A DNA stretch of 39,680 nt from Lachnospiraceae bacterium (GTDB lineage Bacteria > Bacillota > Clostridia > Lachnospirales > Lachnospiraceae), in assembly GCA_017935565.1 (NCBI GenBank), contig JAGBHK010000021.1:1-39680 (forward strand), read 5' to 3'. The notes beneath the pieces are model-generated. The model was given only the letters and a program-made list of their open reading frames with translations. It was not told the DNA's origin and ran no database searches. The position numbers and the translations under genes are program-made. Positions 25,828 to 34,068 of this stretch are shown piece by piece. Position 1 is the stretch's first letter; every line of letters begins with the position of its first letter.

Positions 25828-27501
25828 CTATATACCCCATTTTTCAACTAACGCATTATACTCTTCCATAGTTATAGGTACGAACGAACCATGTTTTGCA
25901 CCATCTGGCATTTTAAATTCGCCGTCCTTTAATCTTCTAAAATTACCTTTTTCCAAATCTTCAAGAGATTCAGCAATCAATGGGAAATAGCCAACTCCTG
26001 CATTTTCATTTGCATAACCATCCATATACAGACACCATTTTTCTTCACCATTAATTTTATAAATACCAGGACCTTCAACACCCCATTGATTTGCAATTCT
26101 TGTTGTAATTAAGCTATATTCACCTAAAAGTTTATCACTTTTTTCAACAAGAATAGTAATTTCATTCTCATTCTTCGTAAATCTGTAATAAACACCATTG
26201 TATTTAGTTATTGAAGTATCAATAAATGTGATTCCATCCTCTACATCTTTGAACACCTTTGCTTCTGTGAAGGTATAGAAGTCTCTTGTTTTTACATAAT
26301 AAATCTTCTTACCATTTCCACCAACTATTCCTGTTGCGAAATACACCACATATTCCCCTGTTGATTCGTCATAGAAGCATTCAGGTGCCCACATACAACC
26401 TGCACCTTTTGGAGCAATATCTATCAATCGCTCTTCAGACCAATTAACCAAATCTGTTGACTCCCATACTCTTATTGCTTTACTTCCGTTATTTGCATAA
26501 GCGCCCCAATCGCCGCCGTTTGCATCAAGGTCAGTACCAATAAGATAGAATTTATCACCATATGGTGAACGAATTAAGAAGGAATCTCTAACGCCTTTTG
26601 TACCTTTTTCAGCCTTTAATACAGGTTTATTATCATTTAAATCATCCCAAAAATATCCATCCTTACTAACTGCTAAATGAATATGCTGACTTTCACCTTT
26701 TCCATATATATTTCCTTGGAAATACGTATAAATATATGCTTCATAAGTCTTTTCTTCAGGTTTTGCTTTTATTGTAAGTTCATATTCAAAATCTTTACTA
26801 TGAAGCTCTCCACCAATTTCAACAGATGCGTTGGCTACCAATGTAACCTTTTTATCCACATCGCCTCTTGTAATTACACCTGCAGGTATCTCACCATTAT
26901 CACCAGTTGCAGTCATAGTGATAATATCAGCATTTACATCATCTTTTAGTTTCCAAGTTACAGCAATGTTATTATTTAGGCCTGTTTTATCAACCAATGT
27001 AATGTTATCTCGCACATCATCAGTATTATGCAAAAGATTATTACCATAAATATCTAGCATCTTAATCGCTGCATTTTCTTTACCTAATACTACAAATTTG
27101 TAATATCTAACCTTTTTACCAATACTAGCTGAAATAGTAACCGTTTCATCTTCAACATTTTTACCTGTAAGATAGCCCTTTTTAGTAACAGCTGAGTTAT
27201 CTAAAACTTCATATCTAATTACATAATCATCAATTTTTGTTGCCAATGTCAAATTATATACTACTTCATCAGCCGAATCATTATCGCCAAGCATTGTTTT
27301 AAATATCTTTTTTGATATTGAATCTGTATCATCATTTGAATATGTAATATCACTTAAATCTATTTCGTCATCTTTAACAGATGAATTTCCTACAACAGTT
27401 GCAGGCTCTGTTTCGGCCTCGTCTGAAGCTTTATTACATGATATCATAACAAATGATGTAACTAAAATAACCGAAATTACTAATAAATGCTTAATTTTCA
27501 T
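25828..27501 (-). CDS. GH43-family glycoside hydrolase lipoprotein
   Basis: A 557-residue predicted arabinosidase or xylosidase. The signal peptide ends with a lipobox-like VMISCN, so it is probably a lipoprotein. An Ig-like region (about 55-245) has segments such as ITYSNDDT and VTISASIGKKVRYYKFVVLG. The five-blade propeller domain of GH43 covers about 255-545: GVRDSFLIRSPYGDKFYLIGTD, GCMWAPECFYDESTGEYVVYFA, and TFIDTSITKYNGVYYRFTK contain the expected acidic residues, with VEGPGIYK supplying a likely general-acid Glu. Exact substrate specificity is not readable. It is the first gene of a two-gene unit with the GH51 gene, transcribed from the extended -10 promoter at 27539-27547. Confidence 0.87.
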   Translation of the reverse strand: MKIKHLLVISVILVTSFVMISCNKASDEAETEPATVVGNSSVKDDEIDLSDITYSNDDTDSISKKIFKTMLGDNDSADEVVYNLTLATKIDDYVIRYEVLDNSAVTKKGYLTGKNVEDETVTISASIGKKVRYYKFVVLGKENAAIKMLDIYGNNLLHNTDDVRDNITLVDKTGLNNNIAVTWKLKDDVNADIITMTATGDNGEIPAGVITRGDVDKKVTLVANASVEIGGELHSKDFEYELTIKAKPEEKTYEAYIYTYFQGNIYGKGESQHIHLAVSKDGYFWDDLNDNKPVLKAEKGTKGVRDSFLIRSPYGDKFYLIGTDLDANGGDWGAYANNGSKAIRVWESTDLVNWSEERLIDIAPKGAGCMWAPECFYDESTGEYVVYFATGIVGGNGKKIYYVKTRDFYTFTEAKVFKDVEDGITFIDTSITKYNGVYYRFTKNENEITILVEKSDKLLGEYSLITTRIANQWGVEGPGIYKINGEEKWCLYMDGYANENAGVGYFPLIAESLEDLEKGNFRRLKDGEFKMPDGAKHGSFVPITMEEYNALVEKWGI

Positions 27502-27538
27502 TACATAGTCACCCCTTTCTCACTTTGTATCTGAAATC

Positions 27539-27547
27539 ATTATATCA
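27539..27547 (-). promoter_or_regulatory. Extended -10 promoter of the GH43-GH51 unit
   Basis: TGATATAAT on the minus strand (TATAAT at 27539-27544 preceded by TG) lies about 38 bases before the GH43 start. No good -35 is seen, which suits an extended -10 promoter or one needing an activator. Confidence 0.6.
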
Positions 27548-27552
27548 TATTG

Positions 27553-27560
27553 TTGCGCAA
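27553..27560. promoter_or_regulatory. Possible operator palindrome upstream of GH43
   Basis: TTGCGCAA is a perfect eight-base palindrome about five bases upstream of the extended -10, in the region where a -35 box would be. A regulator site is possible; eight bases is short enough to arise by chance. Confidence 0.3.
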
Positions 27561-27563
27561 AAT

Positions 27564-27608
27564 AAAAATGAACGATTTATAAATTTTGTTTATAAATCAT
27601 TCATTTTT
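27564..27608 (-). terminator. Terminator after the rnf operon
   Basis: A 20-base stem (27564-27583 with 27589-27608) with one G-U type mismatch and a five-base loop, flanked by T-runs on both strands. It lies about 30 bases past the rnfB stop. Confidence 0.88.
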
Positions 27609-27637
27609 AATAACTTTTTTATATATTTTCACTAAAA

Positions 27638-28420
27638 TTATTTAATAATTTTAACAGGACACTTAGATGCGCATAAACCACAATTTTTACATTTAGAATA
27701 ATCAATTTTAGCCACATTGTCTTCGATAACTATAGCATCAAATTTACAGTTTTTAGCACATAATCCGCATCCTATACAGCCAACGCTACATACAGCTTTA
27801 ACTTCTTTTCCTTTGTCTTTATTGCTGCAAGAAACTCTGTATTTAGCATCATATGGAATAATTTCAATAAGTTTTTTAGGACAGACTTTTGTACATTTGC
27901 CACAAGCAACACATTTATCCGGATCAATCTTTGCAATTCCATCAACTATAGAAATTGCTCCAAATTCACAGACATTTGCACAAGAACCTAATCCCATACA
28001 ACCATATGCGCATTTTTTTGGACCTGCTCCAGTAACATTTGCAGCATCTATACATGATTTACTACCATGATATTCATATTTATCAGGTGCAACATTACAA
28101 TCACCACTGCATTTAATATATGCAACATTTTTTGTAACTGAAACTTCGATTCCTAAAATCTTACCAATTTCTTCAGCAACCTTTGCTCCGCCAACTGGAC
28201 AAGCATTAGGTTCAGCCTTTCCCGATGCCACAGCCTTCGCATAATCATCACAGCCTGCAAAACCACAGCCACCACAATTATTTCCTGGTAAAACCTCTCT
28301 TACCTTTGCTTCTTTTTCATCTATTTCAACAGAAAAGAATTTACCGGCAACTCCAAGAAGAACACCTATGATAAGACCTGTACCGCCGACAATTAAGCCA
28401 GCAATCAATATACCACCCAT
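27638..28420 (-). CDS. rnfB: Rnf complex subunit RnfB (ferredoxin-like)
   Basis: RnfB accepts electrons from reduced ferredoxin and passes them into the membrane-bound Rnf complex. The 260-residue protein starts with one membrane helix (GGILIAGLIVGGTGLIIGVLLGVAG region), then the four-cysteine cluster domain CGGCGFAGC with a later C. The segment CAYGCMGLGSCANVC follows, and three ferredoxin motifs: CVACGKCTKVCP, CIGCGLCAKNC and CKNCGLCASKCP. This multi-cluster form is usual for clostridial RnfB. It is last in the operon, 15 bases after rnfA, with GGAGGAATAGTT before the ATG. Confidence 0.96.
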   Translation of the reverse strand: MGGILIAGLIVGGTGLIIGVLLGVAGKFFSVEIDEKEAKVREVLPGNNCGGCGFAGCDDYAKAVASGKAEPNACPVGGAKVAEEIGKILGIEVSVTKNVAYIKCSGDCNVAPDKYEYHGSKSCIDAANVTGAGPKKCAYGCMGLGSCANVCEFGAISIVDGIAKIDPDKCVACGKCTKVCPKKLIEIIPYDAKYRVSCSNKDKGKEVKAVCSVGCIGCGLCAKNCKFDAIVIEDNVAKIDYSKCKNCGLCASKCPVKIIK

Positions 28421-28435
28421 AACTATTCCTCCTTT

Positions 28436-29011
28436 CTAAAGTAAACCTGCAAAACCGCTAAATGCCATAGCCATAAGTCCTGCTGTAAGCAAAATAATCG
28501 GTGTGCCTTTAAAACTTTCAGGAACATCATTATATTCCATTTTTTCTCTAAGTCCAGCAAGTATTACAATTGCAATAGTAAAACCGATTGCTGTACCAAG
28601 ACCATTTACAACGCTTTGTACAAATGTATAACTATCTGAAATATTTGTAATTGCAACACCTAAAACAGCGCAATTTGTTGTAATCAATGGTAAATATACT
28701 CCGAGTGCACTATAAAGTGGTGGACTCATTTTCTTTAGCACCATTTCTACAAACTGAACCAATGCAGCAATAAGCAAAATAAATACAATAGTTTCTAAAT
28801 ATTCGATATTTAATCTATCAAGAATTTGATAATATACAATATGTGTCAATGCACTAGCGATAGTTATAACAAATATAACCGCAGCGCCCATTCCTGCAGC
28901 CGTTTTTGTTTTCTTTGAAACACCAATGAAAGGACAAAGACCTAAAAATTGGCTAAGAACAACATTATTAATCATCGCAGCTGCGATAGCAATTTTCAAT
29001 AAATCAGCCAT
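28436..29011 (-). CDS. rnfA: Rnf complex subunit RnfA
   Basis: RnfA is a six-helix membrane subunit that with RnfE forms the ion-translocating core and shares an iron-sulfur centre. The 191-residue protein has the family's NNVVLSQFLGLCPFIGVSKK with a conserved Cys, ITTNCAVLGVAITN with the second conserved Cys, and GLGTAIGFTIAIVILAGLREKM. It begins immediately after the rnfE stop. Confidence 0.97.
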   Translation of the reverse strand: MADLLKIAIAAAMINNVVLSQFLGLCPFIGVSKKTKTAAGMGAAVIFVITIASALTHIVYYQILDRLNIEYLETIVFILLIAALVQFVEMVLKKMSPPLYSALGVYLPLITTNCAVLGVAITNISDSYTFVQSVVNGLGTAIGFTIAIVILAGLREKMEYNDVPESFKGTPIILLTAGLMAMAFSGFAGLL

Positions 29012-29767
29012 TTAGTTCTCCTCCTTCTTTTCAGCTTCTTTTGATGCTACTTTAGCAAATTCTTCTTTATCCGAAGCAATAACACTTTTCACTCTATCAA
29101 TACATGTTTTACAACTTCCACAATCACTTGTACAAGCCTCTACAACAACTTCACCTTTTTCTTTTCTAGATGCTTTAATCTTATTTTGAGCTGCAACTAA
29201 AAACGCTAAAACAAAGAATGCACCAGGCGCTAGACCGATTAATCTAATAGGTTCTAACGATTCTGGGAAAATATAAATACCAAAAATTGAACCCGCACCA
29301 AGAATTTCTCTAAATGCACCTAAAGCACCAAGGCCAACAGTAAAACCAAGTCCCATACCAACACCGTCAAATATAGATGGAATCACTGGGTTTTTAGAAG
29401 CATAACTTTCCGCTCTACCTAAAATAATACAGTTAACTACAATAAGTGGAATATATATTCCCAATGCATCATTTAAAGAAGGTAAATAAGCTTCTAACAT
29501 AAACTGAACCAATGTAACAAAGCTGGCAACAACAACGATAAATGATGGCACTCTAACCTTTTCAGGAATTATGTTTCTCATAAGAGAAATAAGCATATTT
29601 GAAAGAGTTAATACAACTGTTGTTGTAAGTCCCATACCAATACCATTAATACAAGATGTTGTAACTGCAAGAGTTGGACACATACCAAGCATCATAACAA
29701 ATGTTGGATTTTCTTTAATAATACCATTAAAAAGTCTTTCCTTAATAATTTGTACATTATTATTCAT
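29012..29767 (-). CDS. rnfE: Rnf complex subunit RnfE with Cys-rich C-terminal tail
   Basis: RnfE is the paralogue of RnfA in the membrane core. Residues 1-205 are typical: NPTFVMMLGMCPTLAVTTS and LIVVNCIILGRAE hold the paired cysteines, with six hydrophobic segments. An additional tail of about 45 residues follows, with Cys212, Cys216, Cys219 and Cys222 (CTSDCGSCKTC), then a charged Glu/Lys end. The start is taken at ATG 29765-29767, eight bases after AGGAGG; the GTG at 29776 overlaps the Shine-Dalgarno sequence. The ATG overlaps the end of rnfG. Confidence 0.94.
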   Translation of the reverse strand: MNNNVQIIKERLFNGIIKENPTFVMMLGMCPTLAVTTSCINGIGMGLTTTVVLTLSNMLISLMRNIIPEKVRVPSFIVVVASFVTLVQFMLEAYLPSLNDALGIYIPLIVVNCIILGRAESYASKNPVIPSIFDGVGMGLGFTVGLGALGAFREILGAGSIFGIYIFPESLEPIRLIGLAPGAFFVLAFLVAAQNKIKASRKEKGEVVVEACTSDCGSCKTCIDRVKSVIASDKEEFAKVASKEAEKKEEN

Positions 29768-30491
29768 TTGCTTCACCTCCTGCTACAGTTGTTTCAGTTG
29801 TTGCACCTGTTTCCGGAACCAATGTGGTATCAGTTTCAGGTATAGATTCAGTTTCAAATGTTACATCTAAAACTGGAATGCAAGTATATGCTATAGATGC
29901 TGCATTTACACCATCAGTCATTGCTCTTGATGTAATTGTTGCTCCCGAAATCGAGTCAACCTTATTTTCATCTTCTGAAGGACTGTCCTTATCTACAGCA
30001 AATATACCTATTTTATCAATGAAGTTTTTTAAGAAATCATCTTCCTTAGCCTTCATACCAAGTCCTGGAGTTTCGCTTATTGATAAAATGGAGATACCTG
30101 TTACTGTTCCAACTGTATCAAATCCAACTGAAAATGAAATATCTCCGCCGTAACCACCTTTTGCAGTTACATTTATAACATATCCAACATGCTCATTATT
30201 TGAATTATAAGTTTCAACTAGGCCATCAATAGTAGCCCTTCCATCTAAACCATTTTCATTAAGTTTATCATCTAAGTCAACTAATGTAGCAACGTCAAGT
30301 TCCTCAAAAGTAAATTCAGAGACATCCATATCCTTATAAGCATCATTATCCTCATAAACAGCCATATAAGCCTTGTTTTGAGCTATCTGCTTTTGTTTTT
30401 CACGAGGTCCTTTTGTAATCTCATAAACACCACCGAGAAGTAAACCTGCAACAAGGGTAATTAAAGCTAAAATCAAAGCGTCTTTCTTCAT
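29760..30491 (-). CDS. rnfG: Rnf complex subunit RnfG (covalent FMN)
   Basis: RnfG is a membrane-anchored flavoprotein that carries FMN bound through a threonine by ApbE. The 243-residue protein has one N-terminal membrane helix (ALITLVAGLLLGGVYEI) and an extracytosolic FMN-binding domain with GYGGDISFSVG, then ISETPGLGMKA and the flavinylation motif Ser182-GATI-Thr187. The C-terminal 30 residues are Thr/Glu-rich and probably disordered. It overlaps rnfD by four bases. Confidence 0.96.
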   Translation of the reverse strand: MKKDALILALITLVAGLLLGGVYEITKGPREKQKQIAQNKAYMAVYEDNDAYKDMDVSEFTFEELDVATLVDLDDKLNENGLDGRATIDGLVETYNSNNEHVGYVINVTAKGGYGGDISFSVGFDTVGTVTGISILSISETPGLGMKAKEDDFLKNFIDKIGIFAVDKDSPSEDENKVDSISGATITSRAMTDGVNAASIAYTCIPVLDVTFETESIPETDTTLVPETGATTETTVAGGEANE

Positions 30492-31453
30492 GCTTTCTTA
30501 CCCCCTTTTTTCTTTTTTCCATAACCAAATACTGTAGGCATAGTTACTTTTTCTATCAATGGTACAAGAATATTACCAAAGATGATTGCAAACGATACAC
30601 CTTCTGCATTTGGTCCAAAAATTCTAAATAAACCAGTTAATACACCAAGAATAATACCGTAAATAACTTTTCCCATAGGGGTAATAGGCGCTGTTACATA
30701 ATCTGTAGCCATAAAGAATGCACCAAGCATCAAGCCACCGCCACATAAATGCATTGCAAGGTATTCCAAATCAAATCTATTATCACCAAATATTAATATA
30801 AATACTGAAAACGATGCAATATAAGCAAATGGAATTCTATAATCAATAATTCTTCGTATTAAAAGATATGCAGCACCAATAAGTATTGCAATGGTTGATG
30901 TTTCACCTAATGTTCCGCCAACATTACCCATGAACATATTTCGAAGAGGTGTTGTAACATCACCATTCTTTAATTCTGCAAGAGGTGTAGGTTTTGTAAC
31001 ACCATCAATAACAAAATTTGTCATATGACTAGTAAATGATAAGAACAGAAAACATCTTGCAGCCAACGCTGGGTTCATAATATTCTGACCAATACCTCCA
31101 AATATCTGTTTAACAACAACGATTGCAAAAAGCGCACCAATTACAGCCATCCATAACGGAAAATTACAAGGCAAATTAAGCGCCAATAAAAGTCCTGTAA
31201 CCACAGCGCTTAAATCATTAATAGTTGTCTTTTTATTTAATAATTTTTGAAATAATAATTCAGACAAAACGCATGTAGTTACTGTAATGAAAATAAGTAA
31301 TGCGCTATACATTCTATAATCACCTGAATTATATACTCCAAATAATGTAGTTGGAATCAATGCAATAAGCACATCCATCATAATTGTCGTTGTACTTTCA
31401 CAATCCCTTACATGAGGGTTTGATGAAACTTTTAACATTTTATTATCTTCCAT
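30488..31453 (-). CDS. rnfD: Rnf complex subunit RnfD
   Basis: RnfD is a polytopic membrane subunit with a covalent FMN. The 321-residue protein has about nine hydrophobic segments, NPHVRDCESTTTIMMDVLIAL at the start, GGIGQNIMNPALAARCFL, and FMATDYVTAPITPMGK near the C terminus. The expected flavinylated threonine would be Thr156 in VTKPTPLAEL, where the family's usual GAT is replaced by KPT. It lies between rnfC and rnfG, with the stop overlapping the rnfG start. Confidence 0.95.
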   Translation of the reverse strand: MEDNKMLKVSSNPHVRDCESTTTIMMDVLIALIPTTLFGVYNSGDYRMYSALLIFITVTTCVLSELLFQKLLNKKTTINDLSAVVTGLLLALNLPCNFPLWMAVIGALFAIVVVKQIFGGIGQNIMNPALAARCFLFLSFTSHMTNFVIDGVTKPTPLAELKNGDVTTPLRNMFMGNVGGTLGETSTIAILIGAAYLLIRRIIDYRIPFAYIASFSVFILIFGDNRFDLEYLAMHLCGGGLMLGAFFMATDYVTAPITPMGKVIYGIILGVLTGLFRIFGPNAEGVSFAIIFGNILVPLIEKVTMPTVFGYGKKKKGGKKA

Positions 31454-31462
31454 ATTACCCTC

Positions 31463-32770
31463 CTACTTCTTCTTAGACGCAAGTACCGACTTACGCATAG
31501 TTTTAATCGACTGAGTAAGATTGCGTTTTGCAGGACAAATATATGAGCAACATCCGCATTCGCAACACTCAAGACCTTTCATCTTAACGAATTCATCAAC
31601 ATTACCATGTTCAGCATGAAGAGCAAGTCTTGCAGGTAAAACATGAGCCGGACAGACATCTACGCATCTACCACAATTTATACAATTACTTGCTTCATGT
31701 TTTGCGACCTCATCCTTACTAAAACAAAGGATAGCTGACGTACCTTTGGTAACAGGTGTATTAATATCGAAAATTGCAGTTCCCATCATAGGACCACCTG
31801 AAATAATCTTTTCAGGCTGACCTTTAAATCCACCTGCTTCTTCAATAATATCTGCAATAGATGTACCTACACAAACCTCAAGATTGCATGGATTCTTAAT
31901 AGCATCACCTGATACAGTAACAATCCTACTAATAAGTGGCTGATTATTCTTAACAGCCTGATAAATAGCACAAACAGTATCAATATTATTCACAATACAA
32001 CCAACATCTGCCGGTAACATCTTTGAATTAATCTCTCTATCTGTAACCGCTTTAATCAAAGTCCTTTCTCCACCTTGTGGATACTTTGTATATACAGTCT
32101 TTATGGAAATTCTATCATAATTTTTGATGTAACCACGCATTTTAATAATGGCATCCATCTTATTATCCTCAATGGCAATAATACCTTTCGCATTCTCAAA
32201 CAATGATAAAATAATATTAAGACCTTCGACAATAACTTCAGGACTCTCAATCATTCTTCTGTAATCGGATGTAAGGTAAGGCTCACATTCAGCACCATTA
32301 ACAACGATATACTCAATGTCTTTTGGATGCTTAGGTGACAATTTAACGTGAGTTGGGAAACCAGCTCCACCCATACCTACAATACCTGCTTCTTTAATAG
32401 CATTTAAAATAGAATTTTTAGAACCATCACATTTAAATGGGTCCTTTGCCTTTTCATATTTATCATCATTTTCAATAATAACACAATTAACTTTTAAGCC
32501 ATTAGCCATCATTCTAGGCTCAACAGCCTTAACAACACCTGAAACAGGTGAATAAATATTTGCAGAAACCGCACCTTGGGCCGCCCCTACCTTTCCATTA
32601 ACCAAAACATAATCTCCAACAGCCACTGTAGGTGATGCAGGCGCACCAATATGCTGGCCAAGAGCTAAAACAACTTCTTTGCCAGGCAAAACCTTTCTTA
32701 TAGGGGCTGATTTCGACAATTCTTTGCCTTCTTTAGGATGTACACCACCCCTAAATGTTAAAACAGACAT
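31463..32770 (-). CDS. rnfC: Rnf complex subunit RnfC (NADH-binding)
   Basis: RnfC is the cytosolic subunit that reacts with NAD(H). The 435-residue protein has FRGGVHPKEGKELS at the N terminus, GGAGFPTHVKL followed by VNGAECEPYL (NADH/FMN-binding region as in complex I 51-kDa subunits), YPQGGERTLIKAV, and two [4Fe-4S] motifs near the C terminus (CINCGRCVDVCP and CCECGCCSYICP). The start is at ATG 32768-32770, six bases after GGAGG; the longer frame adds seven residues. It is first in the operon behind a sigma-A promoter. Confidence 0.96.
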   Translation of the reverse strand: MSVLTFRGGVHPKEGKELSKSAPIRKVLPGKEVVLALGQHIGAPASPTVAVGDYVLVNGKVGAAQGAVSANIYSPVSGVVKAVEPRMMANGLKVNCVIIENDDKYEKAKDPFKCDGSKNSILNAIKEAGIVGMGGAGFPTHVKLSPKHPKDIEYIVVNGAECEPYLTSDYRRMIESPEVIVEGLNIILSLFENAKGIIAIEDNKMDAIIKMRGYIKNYDRISIKTVYTKYPQGGERTLIKAVTDREINSKMLPADVGCIVNNIDTVCAIYQAVKNNQPLISRIVTVSGDAIKNPCNLEVCVGTSIADIIEEAGGFKGQPEKIISGGPMMGTAIFDINTPVTKGTSAILCFSKDEVAKHEASNCINCGRCVDVCPAHVLPARLALHAEHGNVDEFVKMKGLECCECGCCSYICPAKRNLTQSIKTMRKSVLASKKK

Positions 32771-32800
32771 AGAATTCCTCCATTCATACATAATACATCT

Positions 32801-32829
32801 ATTTTAATACAAAATGACGTTTTTCTCAA
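32801..32829 (-). promoter_or_regulatory. Sigma-A promoter of the rnf operon
   Basis: Minus-strand TTGAGA (32824-32829), 17-base spacer, TAAAAT (32801-32806), about 30 bases before the rnfC start. The leader is too short for a riboswitch. Confidence 0.7.
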
Positions 32830-32852
32830 TAGATTTTTATGGTTTATTGATG

Positions 32853-32858
32853 TATAAT
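32853..32858 (+). promoter_or_regulatory. Candidate promoter (-10) of the YprB-like gene
   Basis: A perfect TATAAT on plus, 33 bases before the ATG, with no good -35. It lies close to the divergent rnf promoter. Confidence 0.4.
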
Positions 32859-32891
32859 TGAAATATATTTTCACGAAAGGAATACTTATCA

Positions 32892-33977
32892 ATGAAATGT
32901 TTCGAGCAAATAACGGAAATTAACTTTCAAGATTTAAAATGTGATTACTTTGATTTAGAACATTCTGTCTTTTTCGACATTGAAACCACAGGTTTTTCAC
33001 CAAAAAATTCATATATTTATCTTATTGGATGTATGTATAAATCCGGTGATAAAATGGCTATAAAACAATGGTTTCTTGACGATTATAATACAGAAAAGGA
33101 GTTATTGTGTGATTTTATGAATTTTATTAATAGCTACGCCACTTTAATCACATTTAATGGTGATAATTTTGATATTCCTTTTGTTAATGGTCGCCTTAAC
33201 AGACATAAGATATTAAAAAATCTTGATAATTTTACTAGCCATGACCTATATAAATATGCTTCAAAATTAAAAAAGATGCTTCGACTGCCTAATTTAAAAT
33301 TAAAAACAATTGAAAGTTTCCTAGGTATCAATCGTGAAGACGTATTTAGCGGTGGTGATTTGATAAATGTTTATCATGCATACTCTGAATCAAAAGATGA
33401 AAAATTACTCAAAGTACTTCTGCTACATAATTTTGAAGATGTTTTAGCTATGCCAACATTGTTAAATATTTATGCATATCAGGAAATTATTGATGGTAGA
33501 TTTGATGTGACTGAAATTTCAATTAATGAGAGAAACGAAAATTCTGATAAAAAAGAGGCACTAATTTCTTGTTGTTTACATAATAATATTATGTCAAGAG
33601 TTTCATTTGGTGTTGGAGATTATTACTGTACCGCATTTGGTAATTCATTAAAATTTAAAATTAATATATATAATGGTGAATTAAAATATTTTTATAAAGA
33701 CTACAAAGACTACTACTATCTTCCGGATGAAGACAGAGCAATACATAAAAGTGTTGCGTTTTATGTAGATAAAGACTATAGAGTTAAGGCTAAAGCCGCT
33801 ACATGTTATAGCAAGAAAACATCAACTTTCATACCACAACCAAGCGAATTGTTGGATAATTATTTTAAAATTGAATATGCTGATAAGACATCGTATATTG
33901 AACTAGATGAAGAATTTATCAACAATAAAGATATAATTAAAGAATACTTAATGGGACTTTTAAAATATTTAGTTTAA
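32892..33977 (+). CDS. YprB-like RNase H-fold 3'-5' exonuclease domain protein
   Basis: A 361-residue protein whose first half is a DnaQ/RNase H-like (DEDD) domain: FFDIETTG with Asp29 and Glu31, TFNGDNFDIPFVNGR with further acidic residues, and HNFEDVLAMPTL with the last Asp. It resembles Bacillus YprB (RNase_H_2 family), whose substrate is not well known. Residues about 210-361 are poorly recognisable. GAAAGGA precedes the ATG. It stands alone on plus between the rnf operon and a surface protein gene, followed by a terminator hairpin. Confidence 0.85.
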   Translation: MKCFEQITEINFQDLKCDYFDLEHSVFFDIETTGFSPKNSYIYLIGCMYKSGDKMAIKQWFLDDYNTEKELLCDFMNFINSYATLITFNGDNFDIPFVNGRLNRHKILKNLDNFTSHDLYKYASKLKKMLRLPNLKLKTIESFLGINREDVFSGGDLINVYHAYSESKDEKLLKVLLLHNFEDVLAMPTLLNIYAYQEIIDGRFDVTEISINERNENSDKKEALISCCLHNNIMSRVSFGVGDYYCTAFGNSLKFKINIYNGELKYFYKDYKDYYYLPDEDRAIHKSVAFYVDKDYRVKAKAATCYSKKTSTFIPQPSELLDNYFKIEYADKTSYIELDEEFINNKDIIKEYLMGLLKYLV

Positions 33978-33996
33978 TAATATTCAAGCAAAAAGC

Positions 33997-34028
33997 AAGA
34001 GCACTACTACTTATGTAATAGTGCTCTT
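33997..34028. terminator. Terminator between two convergent genes
   Basis: AAGAGCACTA (33997-34006) pairs perfectly with TAGTGCTCTT (34019-34028). It lies between the YprB-like gene on plus and the Ig-domain gene on minus. T-rich tracts are present on both sides but not immediately adjacent, so strength is uncertain. Confidence 0.65.
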
Positions 34029-34068
34029 TACAGTTTTTATGTACAAAAAATCAATTAATCAATATTGA

